DNA from: Bordetella sp. H567
GTDB lineage: Bacteria; Pseudomonadota; Gammaproteobacteria; Burkholderiales; Burkholderiaceae_B
Assembly: GCF_001704295.1 (NCBI RefSeq)
Contig: NZ_CP012334.1
Location: 2,740,084 to 2,804,083, forward strand
Direction: 5' to 3'
DNA length: 64,000 nt
Shown one piece after another: positions 43,012 to 52,762 of this stretch; position 1 is the stretch's first letter; every line of letters starts with the position of its first letter. The translations under genes and the position numbers were made by a program. The notes beneath the pieces were generated by a model. That model had not been told where the DNA came from and did no database searches. It saw only the letters and a list, made by a program, of their open reading frames with translations.

Positions 43012-43980
43012 TCAGCCCTTCAATCCCAGCCGCTTGATGATCTGGGTCCACTTATCCAGATCCGCATTGAAGACCTTCAGGAACTCCTGGCGCGGCATCG
43101 GGGAAACTTCGATGCCATTGAGTTCGAGCTTCTTCTCGATGTCCGGCTGCTTTGCTGCCGCGACGATGCTGGCGCTGAGTCCATCAAGCACGGTTTCGGG
43201 GGTGCCACTGGGGGCCAGGAAACCGTACCACGGCAGGTATTCGAATCCTTTGACGCCGCTTTCGTCGATGGTCGGCAGCTCCGGCAATACGGAAGAACGC
43301 TTCAGTCCCGACGTGGCCAGCGCCCGTACCCGGCCGCTGCGGATAAACGGCAGGGCCGCCGGTATGGTCGTCAGCACGGCCTGGATCTGGCCGCTGGCCA
43401 CGTCCGACACGGCCTGCGGCATGCCCTTGTAGGGTACGTGCGTAAGCTTGATGCCGGCCTCGGATTGCAGCATTTCCATGGCCAGGTGGCCATTGCTGCC
43501 CACGCCCGCGGAGCCGAAATTCAGCCTGCCCGGATGCGCCTTGGCCTGGGCCAGGAAATCCGCCATGGTTTTTATGTCGGATGTCGCGGGCACCACCAGC
43601 ACGTTCGGCGTGACGCCCACCACGGCGACCGGCGTCAGGTCCTTGCGCGTATCGAAGCTGAGATTGTCGTACAGCGCCGAGTTGTAGACCACGCCCTGAT
43701 GGTGCGCCAGCAGGGTCATGCCATCAGGCTTGGCCCGGGCCACCAGCGCGGTCGCGATGGTGCCCCCTGCGCCAGGACGGTTCTCCACCACCACCGATAT
43801 GCCGCGCTCCGTTCCCAGCTGCAAGCCGATCAAGCGGGCGACGATGTCGACCGAACCGCCCGCCGAAAAGGGCACGTATACCGTCATTGTCTTGGTGTTC
43901 ACCTGGGCCTGCGCATGCGCGCTAGCCAGCGCAACGCAGAGTGCGGCAACGAGGCGGGCCGTAGTCTTGATGATGCTCAT
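43012..43980 (-). CDS. Bug/TctC-type tripartite tricarboxylate receptor
   Basis: 322 residues, signal peptide ending HAQAQ (about 26). Family blocks VPFSAGGSVDIVARLIG, VVENRPGAGGTIATALVA, THVPYKGMPQAVSDVASGQI are present. It binds a carboxylate in the periplasm. AAGGAG precedes the ATG. No tctAB genes adjoin it, so it is an orphan receptor, as is common in Bordetella relatives. It follows the aconitase gene by 35 bases and is probably co-transcribed with it. Confidence 0.9.
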   Translation of the reverse strand: MSIIKTTARLVAALCVALASAHAQAQVNTKTMTVYVPFSAGGSVDIVARLIGLQLGTERGISVVVENRPGAGGTIATALVARAKPDGMTLLAHHQGVVYNSALYDNLSFDTRKDLTPVAVVGVTPNVLVVPATSDIKTMADFLAQAKAHPGRLNFGSAGVGSNGHLAMEMLQSEAGIKLTHVPYKGMPQAVSDVASGQIQAVLTTIPAALPFIRSGRVRALATSGLKRSSVLPELPTIDESGVKGFEYLPWYGFLAPSGTPETVLDGLSASIVAAAKQPDIEKKLELNGIEVSPMPRQEFLKVFNADLDKWTQIIKRLGLKG

Positions 43981-44015
43981 GAGTGTTGTCTCCTTTTTAT
44001 ATATTCAAAACGCCG

Positions 44016-46661
44016 CTACGCGGCGGCGGCCGCGTTGCAGACACGATCCGCCAGGTAGGGCAGGATGCCGCCGCGCGTAAAGTACACGCGCTCATCGACG
44101 CGCAAGGCACTGCGCAATGCGATGTGTTCAGACCGGCCGTCGCGTCGGGTGATGACGCATTCGACGGTTTCGCCGCGCAGGGCTGGGGTCTCGCCCCACA
44201 CGATCGAAAACGTCTCGCTGCCGTCCAGGCCCAAGGATTTGCGTGACACGCCTTCCGGAAACAGCAGCGGCATCACGCCCAGCGCGGCCAGATTCGACCG
44301 ATGGATGCGCTCGAAGCTTTCCGCGATGACCGCGCCCACGCCCAACAGGCGGGTACTGCGCGCGGCATCGTCGCGTGACGAACCCGTGCCATAGTTTTTC
44401 CCCGCCACGATGACCGTGGCGATGCCGGCCGCCTGATAGTGACGCGCGGCATCCAGCACGCTGCTGTCGGTACCCTGGGGCATCACGCGCGTATGGCCGC
44501 CCTTGTATTCAGGCGCCATCTCGTTGACCAGGTTGGGATTGGTAAAGGCGCCCCGCAGCATCACTTCCCAATGGCCGCGCCGCGCGCCGAAGGTGTGCAT
44601 GCGATCCGCCGCTACCCCCAGCGCCGACAGATATTCGCCGGCGGCGGATTTCGGTACGATCTTGCCCGCCGGGGAAATATCGTCCGTGGTGACGCCATCG
44701 CCCAGCAGCAGCAATACGCGTGCGTCGCGAATGCCGGCGCCGGGCGCGCGCGACGCCGTTCCGGCCGCGAAAAACGGCGGCCTGGCCACATAGCCGGAGG
44801 TGTCCGCCCAGTCGTAGACGGTGGTGCGGGCAGGTCGCAAGGCATCCCACTGGGGCGAACCGGCCGTCAGCGCCGCCCGCCGCAGCGAGAACAGCTCGCG
44901 GTCCACATGGCGGTCGACGATGGCTTGAACCTCTTCCGGGGCGGGCCAGATGTCGGCCAGGAACACGTCCCGGCCTTCGACGTGCCCAATGGGTTCCCGG
45001 GTCAGGTCGGCGGTGACACGTCCGGCCAGCGCGTAGGCAACGACCAAGGGCGGCGACGCCAGGTAATTGTGGCTGAGCTGCGCCTGCACCCGCCCGCTGA
45101 AATTGCGGTTACCCGACAGCACGCCGCAGCCCACCAGGCCATGCTGCTCGATCGCCCGCATGGCGTCGGGCAGCAGCGCGCCGGAGTTGCCGATACAGGT
45201 GGTGCAGCCATAGCCGCAAATCTGGAATCCCAGTGCGTCCATGTACTGTTGCAGGCCGCTATCCTGCAAATAGCGGCTTACCACCAGGCTGCCCGGCGTG
45301 AACGACGTCTTCACCCAGGCAGGCACCGTCAAGCCGGCTTGCACCGCGTTCCGGGCCAGCAGGCCTGCCGCCACCACCAGCGCAGGGTTCGCCGTATTGG
45401 TGCAACTCGTAATGGCGGCAAGCAGCACCGCGCCATGCGGAATACCGCCCGGCGTCGCCGGGGCAGCGGCGGCAGGCTGCAGCTTGAGGAACGAGTCCGG
45501 CACGTCGCGCAAGACACGCCGCTCTTCCGGCCGCTTGGGGCCGGCCACCACCGGCTCCACGCTGCCCAGGTCCAGTTCCAATACATGCGTATAGGCCGCC
45601 GCGGACGCATCCGCGGCGTGCCACAGGCCGGCATGCCGCGCGTAGGCCTGCAGCAAGCCGCTTTCGCGGCCCGTACCGTCCAGGTAGCTGACCGTCTGTT
45701 CGTCCCACGGGAAGTAGGAACAGGTTGCGCCATACTCTGGCGCCATGTTCGCAATGGTGGCGCGGTCCGGCACGGCCAGGTCCCGCATCCCAGGACCGAA
45801 GAACTCGACGAACTTGTTCACCACGCCGAATTTGCGAAGCAGGGCGGTCACGGTCAGCACGCAGTCCGTGGCGGTCACGCCGGGCCGCAGCCGGCCCGTC
45901 AGCTTCACGCCGACCACTTCGGGCATCGGCATCTGCAACGCGTCGCCCAGCAGCGCGCTGAGCGCCTCGATGCCGCCGACACCCCAGCCCAGCACGCCGA
46001 GCGCATTGATCGTGGGCGTATGGCTGTCCGCGCCGATGACCAGCTCGGGATGCACGGACCGGCGGCCTTTCTCGGCCACCACCACGCATCCGGTCGCCAG
46101 CGATTCCAGATTCACTTGATGGCAAATGCCCGAGTCCGGCGGAATCACGCGCAGGTTATCGAAGGCCTGCGCCATCCATTTCAGGAAATTGAAGCGCGCC
46201 CCGTTGCGCGCATGCTGATTCGCGGAATTCTTACGCTCGGCATCGGCGTTGCCCGACTCGTCGACGACGATCGAGTGATCCACCACCAGGTCCACCGGCA
46301 CCCGCGGATTCACCGTGGCGGGATCCAGCCCGCGGTCCACCGCCGCCTGTCGCAGCGAGCAAAGGTCCACCAGCACGGGAATGCCCGTGTAGTCCTGCAA
46401 CAGGACGCGGCTGGTATGCACATTGACGTTTTCGCCTTCCCGCGCCGCCCGCGGCCAGTCCGCGAAGCGCCGTAATATCGCCTGGGCGTCGTCCGCGCTC
46501 GCGGCATGGCGCAGATTGTTTTCCAGCAGGACCTTCAAGGAGTAAGGCAGCGTCTTCAGGCCCGCGTAGCCGGTGTCGCCCTTGCCGGGCGCCAGGTCCA
46601 GGCAATCGTAGCGCTCGCCGTTATAAGTGAAGGAAGTCCAAAGATCGGAATTGCGGGTCAT
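44016..46661 (-). CDS. Aconitate hydratase, AcnA/IRP type
   Basis: 881 residues, complete length for AcnA-type aconitases. The [4Fe-4S] ligands are C420 in AITSCTNTAN and C486 and C489 in GYGCTTCIGNSG; the GADSHTPTINALGVLGWGVGG block and the swivel-domain GKNYGTGSSRDDAAR motif are present. It isomerises citrate/isocitrate or a related tricarboxylate such as 2-methylcitrate/homocitrate derivatives. Its pairing with a Bug receptor and a divergent LysR regulator suggests a dedicated catabolic role rather than the housekeeping TCA enzyme. Confidence 0.9.
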   Translation of the reverse strand: MTRNSDLWTSFTYNGERYDCLDLAPGKGDTGYAGLKTLPYSLKVLLENNLRHAASADDAQAILRRFADWPRAAREGENVNVHTSRVLLQDYTGIPVLVDLCSLRQAAVDRGLDPATVNPRVPVDLVVDHSIVVDESGNADAERKNSANQHARNGARFNFLKWMAQAFDNLRVIPPDSGICHQVNLESLATGCVVVAEKGRRSVHPELVIGADSHTPTINALGVLGWGVGGIEALSALLGDALQMPMPEVVGVKLTGRLRPGVTATDCVLTVTALLRKFGVVNKFVEFFGPGMRDLAVPDRATIANMAPEYGATCSYFPWDEQTVSYLDGTGRESGLLQAYARHAGLWHAADASAAAYTHVLELDLGSVEPVVAGPKRPEERRVLRDVPDSFLKLQPAAAAPATPGGIPHGAVLLAAITSCTNTANPALVVAAGLLARNAVQAGLTVPAWVKTSFTPGSLVVSRYLQDSGLQQYMDALGFQICGYGCTTCIGNSGALLPDAMRAIEQHGLVGCGVLSGNRNFSGRVQAQLSHNYLASPPLVVAYALAGRVTADLTREPIGHVEGRDVFLADIWPAPEEVQAIVDRHVDRELFSLRRAALTAGSPQWDALRPARTTVYDWADTSGYVARPPFFAAGTASRAPGAGIRDARVLLLLGDGVTTDDISPAGKIVPKSAAGEYLSALGVAADRMHTFGARRGHWEVMLRGAFTNPNLVNEMAPEYKGGHTRVMPQGTDSSVLDAARHYQAAGIATVIVAGKNYGTGSSRDDAARSTRLLGVGAVIAESFERIHRSNLAALGVMPLLFPEGVSRKSLGLDGSETFSIVWGETPALRGETVECVITRRDGRSEHIALRSALRVDERVYFTRGGILPYLADRVCNAAAAA

Positions 46662-46752
46662 CCAATGTCTCCGTGCCTTTACCCAAGGCCGCGCGCGATG
46701 CCATATCGCGCCGCTGCCCGTAAGGCATGCCGTCGTTTTTCGTGTGTGCGAT

Positions 46753-46768
46753 TCTAAGGCGCTCCCCT
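46753..46768. promoter_or_regulatory. LysR-box-like inverted repeat
   Basis: TAAGG, six bases, CCTTA lies in the 155-base divergent gap between aconitase and LysR genes. It fits the T-N11-A dyad of LysR regulators. Confidence 0.4.
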
Positions 46769-46816
46769 TACAATAAAAAACGCTAATTTCCGCTCAGCCT
46801 GATCGATTTCCCAGCT

Positions 46817-47734
46817 ATGTCGATACGATTCTCCCTGCGGCAGCTTTCCGTCTTCGTCGCCGTCGCCCGCCAAGGCAGTACCCGCAGCGCGGCCGAAACG
46901 CTGTCCATGTCGCAGTCCGCGGTCAGCGCGGCCCTGGGCGAGCTGGAAGCGGTGGCCAATGAACTGCTGTTTGACCGCCATGGCCGTAAGCTGGTCCTGA
47001 ACGACGCCGGCCGTGCGCTGCTCTCGCGCGCGGCGCCGCTGGTCGAAGGCGCCGAATCGCTATCGCGCAGCTTCGACTCCACCTCGGTATCGCTGCGCAT
47101 CGCCGCCAGCAGCACCATCGGCAACTACGTGCTGCCGGCGATCCTGGTGCGCTTCCTGTCCGAATATCCCACGGCCAAGCTGGACGTCAGCATCGATAAC
47201 ACACAAGGCGTGCAGGATGCGGTCAGCAACTTCAACGCCGATATCGGCTTGGTCGAGGGCGGCTCGCACGGCCCCGATGTCACGGTGCAGCCTTGGATAG
47301 AGGATGAAATGGTCGTGGTCGCCGCGCCGCACAGCCCCACCGCGCGCTGCGCGCGCCGGCGCAACAACCTGGCCGCCGCGGATTGGATACTGCGGGAACC
47401 GGGATCAGGTACGCGCGAATTCGTCGAACAGCAGATCGGCAAGGCCCTGGGCACCTTGAACATCGCCTTCGAACTAGGCGACTCCGAGGCCATACGCCGC
47501 ACGCTTATCGGTGGCTACGGCGTCAGCTGCCTGTCGCGCTACGTCGTGGCGGAAGACCTGGAAGCAGGGCGCCTGGTCGAGATCAACGAGGGCTTGCCGC
47601 TGCTGACCCGGCCTTTCCTGATCGTTATGCACCGCAATAAATCGCAGTCGCGCGGCCTGGCCGCATTCCGCGGCATCCTAGATTTTCATGCGGACATCCT
47701 GGCCGCGACGCCGGCCAACCCTGCCGTGCACTGA
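46817..47734 (+). CDS. LysR-family transcriptional regulator
   Basis: 305 residues. N-terminal winged helix (RFSLRQLSVFVAVARQGSTRSAAETLSMSQSAVSAALGELEA) and a C-terminal effector domain with the CysB-like pattern SSTIGNYVLPAILVRF. It is divergent from the aconitase/Bug pair, the typical arrangement for LysR control of a target. The inducer may be the tricarboxylate. Confidence 0.92.
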   Translation: MSIRFSLRQLSVFVAVARQGSTRSAAETLSMSQSAVSAALGELEAVANELLFDRHGRKLVLNDAGRALLSRAAPLVEGAESLSRSFDSTSVSLRIAASSTIGNYVLPAILVRFLSEYPTAKLDVSIDNTQGVQDAVSNFNADIGLVEGGSHGPDVTVQPWIEDEMVVVAAPHSPTARCARRRNNLAAADWILREPGSGTREFVEQQIGKALGTLNIAFELGDSEAIRRTLIGGYGVSCLSRYVVAEDLEAGRLVEINEGLPLLTRPFLIVMHRNKSQSRGLAAFRGILDFHADILAATPANPAVH

Positions 47735-47782
47735 CGCCACGAGCGATACGGTCCTGCGGTTGGCCAGGTTCTACATGGGGCG

Positions 47783-48748
47783 CTAGGCCGCCGCCCGCGC
47801 GGGCTCGCGGCCTTCCTTCAGCCGCGCCAGCTCGTCGCCCAGATAGGCCGCGATCGTGCGCATGCCGTACAGGCCGGCCTGCGCCTCGGCCTCGCTGTTG
47901 TAGTTGGTATTCGTGTTGACGTCATAGGTATAGATCTCGCCGCGCTCGTCGGTGATGAATTCGATACCGGAAATACCGATGCCGTTGGCGGCGATGAAGC
48001 GGCGGTACTTGTCGATGATCGGGTGGGCGAAGTCCTCGATGATCTGGAAGCGGGGCGCGGCCGGCGCCGTCTCGCCCACGGGGCAGAACGCGTCGCCGAT
48101 CTGGCAAACGTCGGCCGGGCACAGCTCGAAGCCCAGCGAGGTATCCACGCACACCGCATACAGGAATTGCCCGCCCACGAACTCCACGCGCGTGATATAC
48201 GGCTCGGGCGCGCGTATGTATTCCTGGATCAGCGTAATGCCGTCGATCGAGTCCTCGAAGGCATCGCTGTCCAGATGCTGCTTCAGCGCGTCCACACCAT
48301 GGAACAGGTGCACGCCCAGCCCCTTGCCGGCGCGGTTGTGTTTGGTGATGAAGGACCCGCGCATCTTGCGCGCAGCGGCCAGGATGTTGTCGCGCCCGAT
48401 CGCCGCTACCGTGTGCGGCGTGCGTATCCCGAAATTGGCCAGGGCCGCATACTGCGCGATCTTGCTTACTTCCAGCTGCAGGGCGCGGCCATTGTTGATG
48501 ACGCGGCGACCGTGCGATTCCAGCCACGCCAGCACGCCGGCCGTGTATTCCGGCGCGTAGCGGTGGCCCCGGCTGTGCGAAGAGGCGCTCATGCGGTTGT
48601 AGAAGACCCCGTCGGGCGGCGCGCCGGACAGGTCCAGCGTGCCCTGGTCCAGGAACCATTCCTCGAAGGGCAGGTCCAGTTCGTCGAACGCCGCGCGCAG
48701 CGGCTCCACCCAGGTCGCGTTCTCGTGGATCACGTAGATTTTCGGCAT
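47783..48748 (-). CDS. ATP-grasp (RimK-like) family protein
   Basis: 321 residues from the ATG at 48748 (AAAGAG upstream). The ATP-grasp region shows SFITKHNRAGKGLGVHLF, LIQEYIRAPEPYITRVEFV and YDVNTNTNYNSEAEAQ near the C-terminus, which corresponds to the metal-binding asparagine-rich motif. Such enzymes join a carboxylate to an amine or thiol. It is read in the same direction as the GntR gene, 124 bases downstream of its end. I cannot name the substrate. Confidence 0.78.
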   Translation of the reverse strand: MPKIYVIHENATWVEPLRAAFDELDLPFEEWFLDQGTLDLSGAPPDGVFYNRMSASSHSRGHRYAPEYTAGVLAWLESHGRRVINNGRALQLEVSKIAQYAALANFGIRTPHTVAAIGRDNILAAARKMRGSFITKHNRAGKGLGVHLFHGVDALKQHLDSDAFEDSIDGITLIQEYIRAPEPYITRVEFVGGQFLYAVCVDTSLGFELCPADVCQIGDAFCPVGETAPAAPRFQIIEDFAHPIIDKYRRFIAANGIGISGIEFITDERGEIYTYDVNTNTNYNSEAEAQAGLYGMRTIAAYLGDELARLKEGREPARAAA

Positions 48749-48872
48749 GGTCGCTCTTTCGGATGCGCTTATGGCGCGGAAGAAGGGATTTGGTCTGCTT
48801 TTTTTAGCGAGCATACCGGCCGGGATCCGCATTGGATATGGCGGATCCGGCATATGGTTATGGGGATTTTTT

Positions 48873-49565
48873 CTAAGCGAGCAGGCCCAGCTCCAGGATG
48901 GCATCGCGCTTGTCCAGCAGGTGCTGGCGCAGGATGCGTCCCAGCCGGGCGCCGTCGCGCTGACGCAGGGCCAGCAGCATCTGTTCGTGGTCCTCGATCG
49001 CGCTGGCCCACTTGGGCGCCTTCAGGTTGGAGCGCAGCCGCAGGGCTTGCACCCGGCGGTTCACGGAAAGGTAGGTCTGCCGCAGCACCTGATTGCGGGC
49101 CGCCAGATTGATGCGGTCATGGATCTGCTGGTTGCGGCTGTAGTAGCCGGGCAGGTCGTTGCGGGCGCGGCAGTCCAGCATGGCGGCATGCAGGGCCTCG
49201 ATCTGTTGGACTTCGTCGTCCGTGATGCGTTCGCAGGCGAGCTCGCCGGAGAAGGCTTCCAGCCCGCTGAGCACTTCGAAGGCCTCGCGGATTTCCGCTT
49301 CGGACATGCGCGCCACGGCGGCGCCGCGGTTCGGCGATATCTCGATCAGTCCTTCGGCGGCAAGCACTTTCAGGGCCTCGCGCAATGGCGTGCGCGAGAT
49401 TCCCAGCGTTTCGCACAGCTGCCGTTCGTTCAGCTTCATGCCGGGCGCGAGTACGCCCTCGATGATGAAGTTGCGCAAGTGCTCGGTGACCGAATCGTGC
49501 AGGATCGCCCGTTCCACCGGCGTCAGCAGCGGTGTGGCCTGGGAAGTTTCCGGGTCTTTGTACAT
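48873..49565 (-). CDS. GntR-family transcriptional regulator (FCD type)
   Basis: 230 residues. Winged helix at about 25-80 (VTEHLRNFIIEGVLAPGMKLNERQL and LGISRTPLREALKVLAAEGLI), then an FCD all-helical effector domain with the metal ligands of this family. FCD regulators usually sense hydroxy- or dicarboxylic acids such as lactate or glycolate, which agrees with the 2-hydroxyacid dehydrogenase encoded 38 bases upstream. A palindrome at 57339-57354 near the first gene of the cluster is a likely target. Confidence 0.9.
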   Translation of the reverse strand: MYKDPETSQATPLLTPVERAILHDSVTEHLRNFIIEGVLAPGMKLNERQLCETLGISRTPLREALKVLAAEGLIEISPNRGAAVARMSEAEIREAFEVLSGLEAFSGELACERITDDEVQQIEALHAAMLDCRARNDLPGYYSRNQQIHDRINLAARNQVLRQTYLSVNRRVQALRLRSNLKAPKWASAIEDHEQMLLALRQRDGARLGRILRQHLLDKRDAILELGLLA

Positions 49566-49603
49566 AGCGAATCTGGATGGACGGGCTGGCGCGCCATCAT
49601 CGC

Positions 49604-52600
49604 TCAGGCGGGCGCATCCTCCCCTTGCCGCGGCAATGGGGCGGGGTCCAGCGCCGCCGCCAGCACCTGCGCGACGTGCAGGGATTCTACCCCGGTCCCA
49701 TCCAGGACCTGGTGCCGGCAGCTGGTGCCGTCGGCCACGATCCAGCTGTCCGGCGGCGCGGCGCGCACGGCGGGCAGCAGCGCGGCCTCGGCCATCGCCT
49801 TGGAGGCGGCGAAGTGCTCGGCCTCATAGCCGAAGCTGCCCGCCATGCCGCAACAGGACGATTCAATGACCGAGACTTCCAGTCCGGGTATCCAGCCCAG
49901 CACGGTCTTGACGGGCTCAAGCGCATCGAAGGCCTTCTGGTGGCAGTGGCCATGGACCAGGGCCAAGCGGCGCGCGGGCGCGCGCAAGGGCAGCGCGAGC
50001 CGGCCGGCCTTGTGCTCGCGCACCAGGAACTCCTCGAACAGAAAGGCCGATTCCGCCAGGCGCCGCGCGGCGTCGCCGTAGCCATAGTTCAGGAACTCGT
50101 CGCGCAGGGTCAACAGGCATGAGGGCTCCAGGCCCACGATGGGTATACCGCGCTCGACATAGGGCGACAACGTATCGAGCAGCCGTCGGGCCTCGGCCTT
50201 GGCCTGGTCCACCAGGCCCGCGGCCAGGAAGGTGCGGCCGCAGCACAGCGGTCGCTCACCCGCGCGCAGGTTCAGGTGCACCGCATAACCGGCCGCCTCC
50301 AGCACTTGCCGGGCGGCGCGCGCGTTGGCCGGCTCCATGTAGTTATTGAACGTATCGACGAAGAGCAGCACTTCCCTGGCGGGCGGCCTTCCGGCGGCAT
50401 GCGGGGCTGCCCCCGCGCCTGCGCTCGCGCTTGCGGGTACGTGAGGGGCGGCACTCGGGGCCGTCCGCGCGCGGGCATTCGCGGCCACATCCCGACCGCC
50501 ATCGCGGGCCGCGTCGGCCAGGAAAGACCGGCCAAGGCGGGGCAGCGACCGCTGCTCGGCCACACCCAGGCTATTCTTGACCAGCCGTGCCAGCGCGGGC
50601 GTGCGGTCTATCCATCGCATCAGCGCCCCGAGACGGCTGGCCATCGGTGCATAGCGCGGCAGGAACGCCACCACGCGGTCCCGCAGTGTCAGGCCATGCG
50701 CGGCCACCCACGCGCTGCGCGCCTCGATTTTCAGCTTGGCCATGTCGACGCTGGTCGGGCACTCGCGGCGGCAACCCTTGCACGATACGCACAGATCCAG
50801 CGCCTCCCTGACGGCGCTGCTGGCAAGCCCGTCCAGCCCCACCTGTCCGCTGATCGCCAGGCGCAGGGTATTGGCGCGGCCGCGCGTGACGTGCTGTTCG
50901 TCCTTGGTCACGCGGTAGCTCGGGCACATGGTGCCGGCGTCGAACTCGCGGCAATGGCCGTTGTTGTTGCACATCTCCACGGCCTTGGCCAGCCCGCCCG
51001 TGGGGTCGCCGGCGCTGCCGGGCGCCGACTCCTGGCCGGTCATGGGGTCGCGGGTCACGTCCCACGCCGACCAGTCCAGCGCGGGCACATACGGCGTGAC
51101 GCGATAGGCCGGCGGGAAGCGGAAATTCCCGGCATCGTCCATGCGCGGCGGGTTGACGATCTTGTCAGGATTGAAGCGGTTGGCCGGATCGAACAGCGCC
51201 TTGATCTCGCGAAACGCCTGGTTGATGCGCGGCCCGTATTGCCAGCTGACCCACTCGCCGCGGCACAAGCCGTCGCCGTGCTCGCCGGAATAGGCGCCCT
51301 TGTAGCGGCGCACCAGTTCGGCGGCTTCCTCGGCGATGGCCCGCATCCGGGTCGCTCCGTCGCGCCGCATGTCCAGGATGGGCCGCACGTGCAGTGTCCC
51401 CACGCTGGCGTGCGCGTACCAGGTTCCCTCCGTGCCGTGGCGATGGAACACCTCGGTCAGCTGGCGCGTGTATTCCGCCAGGTGTTCCAGCGGCACGGCG
51501 CAGTCCTCGATGAAAGAGACGGGCTTGCCGTCGCCCTTCATGCTCATCATGATGTTCAAGCCGGCCTTGCGCACTTCCCACAGGGCCTTTTGCGGGCCGG
51601 CTTCGGTCATCTCGACCACCGCGCCCGGCAGGCCCAGGTCAGCGGCCAATTCCGTCAGCCCGCGCAACTGTTGAAGCAGCGCCTGCTTGTCGTCGCCGGC
51701 GAACTCCACCAGCAGGATGGCCTGCGGCTGCCCCACCAGGGCGCGTACGATGACCGGACGGAAGGCGGGGTTGTCCATCGCCAGTTCGATCATGGTGCGA
51801 TCCACCAGCTCCACGGCCACCGGGCCGAGCCGCACGATGTGCTGGGCCGCCTCCATGGACTGGTAAAAGGTAGAGAAGTTCACCACGCCCAGCACCTTGT
51901 GCGCGGGCAAGGGCGACAGCTTCAAGGTAAGCCGCCGGGTGAAGGCCAGCGTGCCTTCGGAGCCCACCAGAAGGTGGGCCAGGTTGGCCTCGCCATCGTC
52001 GGTATAGGCGCGCGGATTCTGGCAATCGAAGATATCGATGTTGTAGCCCGCCACCCGCCGCAGCACCTTCGGCGTGCGCGTAGCGATCTCGTCGCGTTCA
52101 CGCATCGCGATGCCGCGCACGCCCTCCAGGATGGCGCGCAGGCGCGGCTCGGGCGCCAGCCGCGACACCGGCCCGAACGTGCCTTGCGTGCCGTCGGGCA
52201 GGATGGCATCGATGGACAGCACGTTGTGCACCATGTTGCCGTACTCGATCGAGCGCGAGCCGCAGGAGTTGTTGCCGGCCATGCCGCCCAGCGTGCACTG
52301 TGCCGAGGTCGACACGTCCACCGGGAACCAGAGTCCATGCGGCTTGAGCCACGCGTTCAGGTGATCGAGGACGATGCCGGGCTCGACCGTGACGGTGCGG
52401 GCCTGTGGGTCGAAGTCGATGACCTGGTTCAGCCATTTGCTGGTGTCGATGACCAGCGCCTCGGCCACCGTCTGCCCGCACTGGCTGGTGCCCGCGCCGC
52501 GCGCCAGCACCGGTATCTGTTCGTCGCACGCGATGTCCAGGGCGGTGGCCAGGTCGGCCTGGTCGCGCGGCACCACGATGCCGATGGGCGTCATCTGGTA

Positions 52601-52762
52601 GATGGATGCATCGGTGGCGTAGCGGCCGCGGCTGGCGCCGTCGAAGAGTACATCGCCGCGCAAGGCCTTGCGCAGCCGCGTGGCCAGGGCCGGCGCGGCG
52701 CCGGCGGCGTAGGGGACCAGGCGGACAGGCTGGGGCAGCACCGGAGAAGGCGTCGTGGTCAT
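49604..52762 (-). CDS. FAD-linked oxidase fused to Fe-S oxidoreductase (GlcD-GlcF/YdiJ-like)
   Basis: 1052 residues. FAD-binding part at about 55-285 (VLARGAGTSQCGQTVAEAL, VGSEGTLAFTRRLTLK), the FAD-oxidase C-terminal domain to about 560 (GEHGDGL at 493-499), then a cysteine-rich region: C598, C604, C613 and C658, C661, C664, C668 for iron-sulfur clusters. Two CCG domains follow (CCGRTFLAAG and SSCCGMAGSFGYE). The plan is like YdiJ-type D-2-hydroxyglutarate dehydrogenase and glycolate/D-lactate oxidases; it oxidises a 2-hydroxyacid and passes electrons to quinone. Its ATG overlaps the TctA stop (ATGA). Confidence 0.88.
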   Translation of the reverse strand: MTTTPSPVLPQPVRLVPYAAGAAPALATRLRKALRGDVLFDGASRGRYATDASIYQMTPIGIVVPRDQADLATALDIACDEQIPVLARGAGTSQCGQTVAEALVIDTSKWLNQVIDFDPQARTVTVEPGIVLDHLNAWLKPHGLWFPVDVSTSAQCTLGGMAGNNSCGSRSIEYGNMVHNVLSIDAILPDGTQGTFGPVSRLAPEPRLRAILEGVRGIAMRERDEIATRTPKVLRRVAGYNIDIFDCQNPRAYTDDGEANLAHLLVGSEGTLAFTRRLTLKLSPLPAHKVLGVVNFSTFYQSMEAAQHIVRLGPVAVELVDRTMIELAMDNPAFRPVIVRALVGQPQAILLVEFAGDDKQALLQQLRGLTELAADLGLPGAVVEMTEAGPQKALWEVRKAGLNIMMSMKGDGKPVSFIEDCAVPLEHLAEYTRQLTEVFHRHGTEGTWYAHASVGTLHVRPILDMRRDGATRMRAIAEEAAELVRRYKGAYSGEHGDGLCRGEWVSWQYGPRINQAFREIKALFDPANRFNPDKIVNPPRMDDAGNFRFPPAYRVTPYVPALDWSAWDVTRDPMTGQESAPGSAGDPTGGLAKAVEMCNNNGHCREFDAGTMCPSYRVTKDEQHVTRGRANTLRLAISGQVGLDGLASSAVREALDLCVSCKGCRRECPTSVDMAKLKIEARSAWVAAHGLTLRDRVVAFLPRYAPMASRLGALMRWIDRTPALARLVKNSLGVAEQRSLPRLGRSFLADAARDGGRDVAANARARTAPSAAPHVPASASAGAGAAPHAAGRPPAREVLLFVDTFNNYMEPANARAARQVLEAAGYAVHLNLRAGERPLCCGRTFLAAGLVDQAKAEARRLLDTLSPYVERGIPIVGLEPSCLLTLRDEFLNYGYGDAARRLAESAFLFEEFLVREHKAGRLALPLRAPARRLALVHGHCHQKAFDALEPVKTVLGWIPGLEVSVIESSCCGMAGSFGYEAEHFAASKAMAEAALLPAVRAAPPDSWIVADGTSCRHQVLDGTGVESLHVAQVLAAALDPAPLPRQGEDAPA

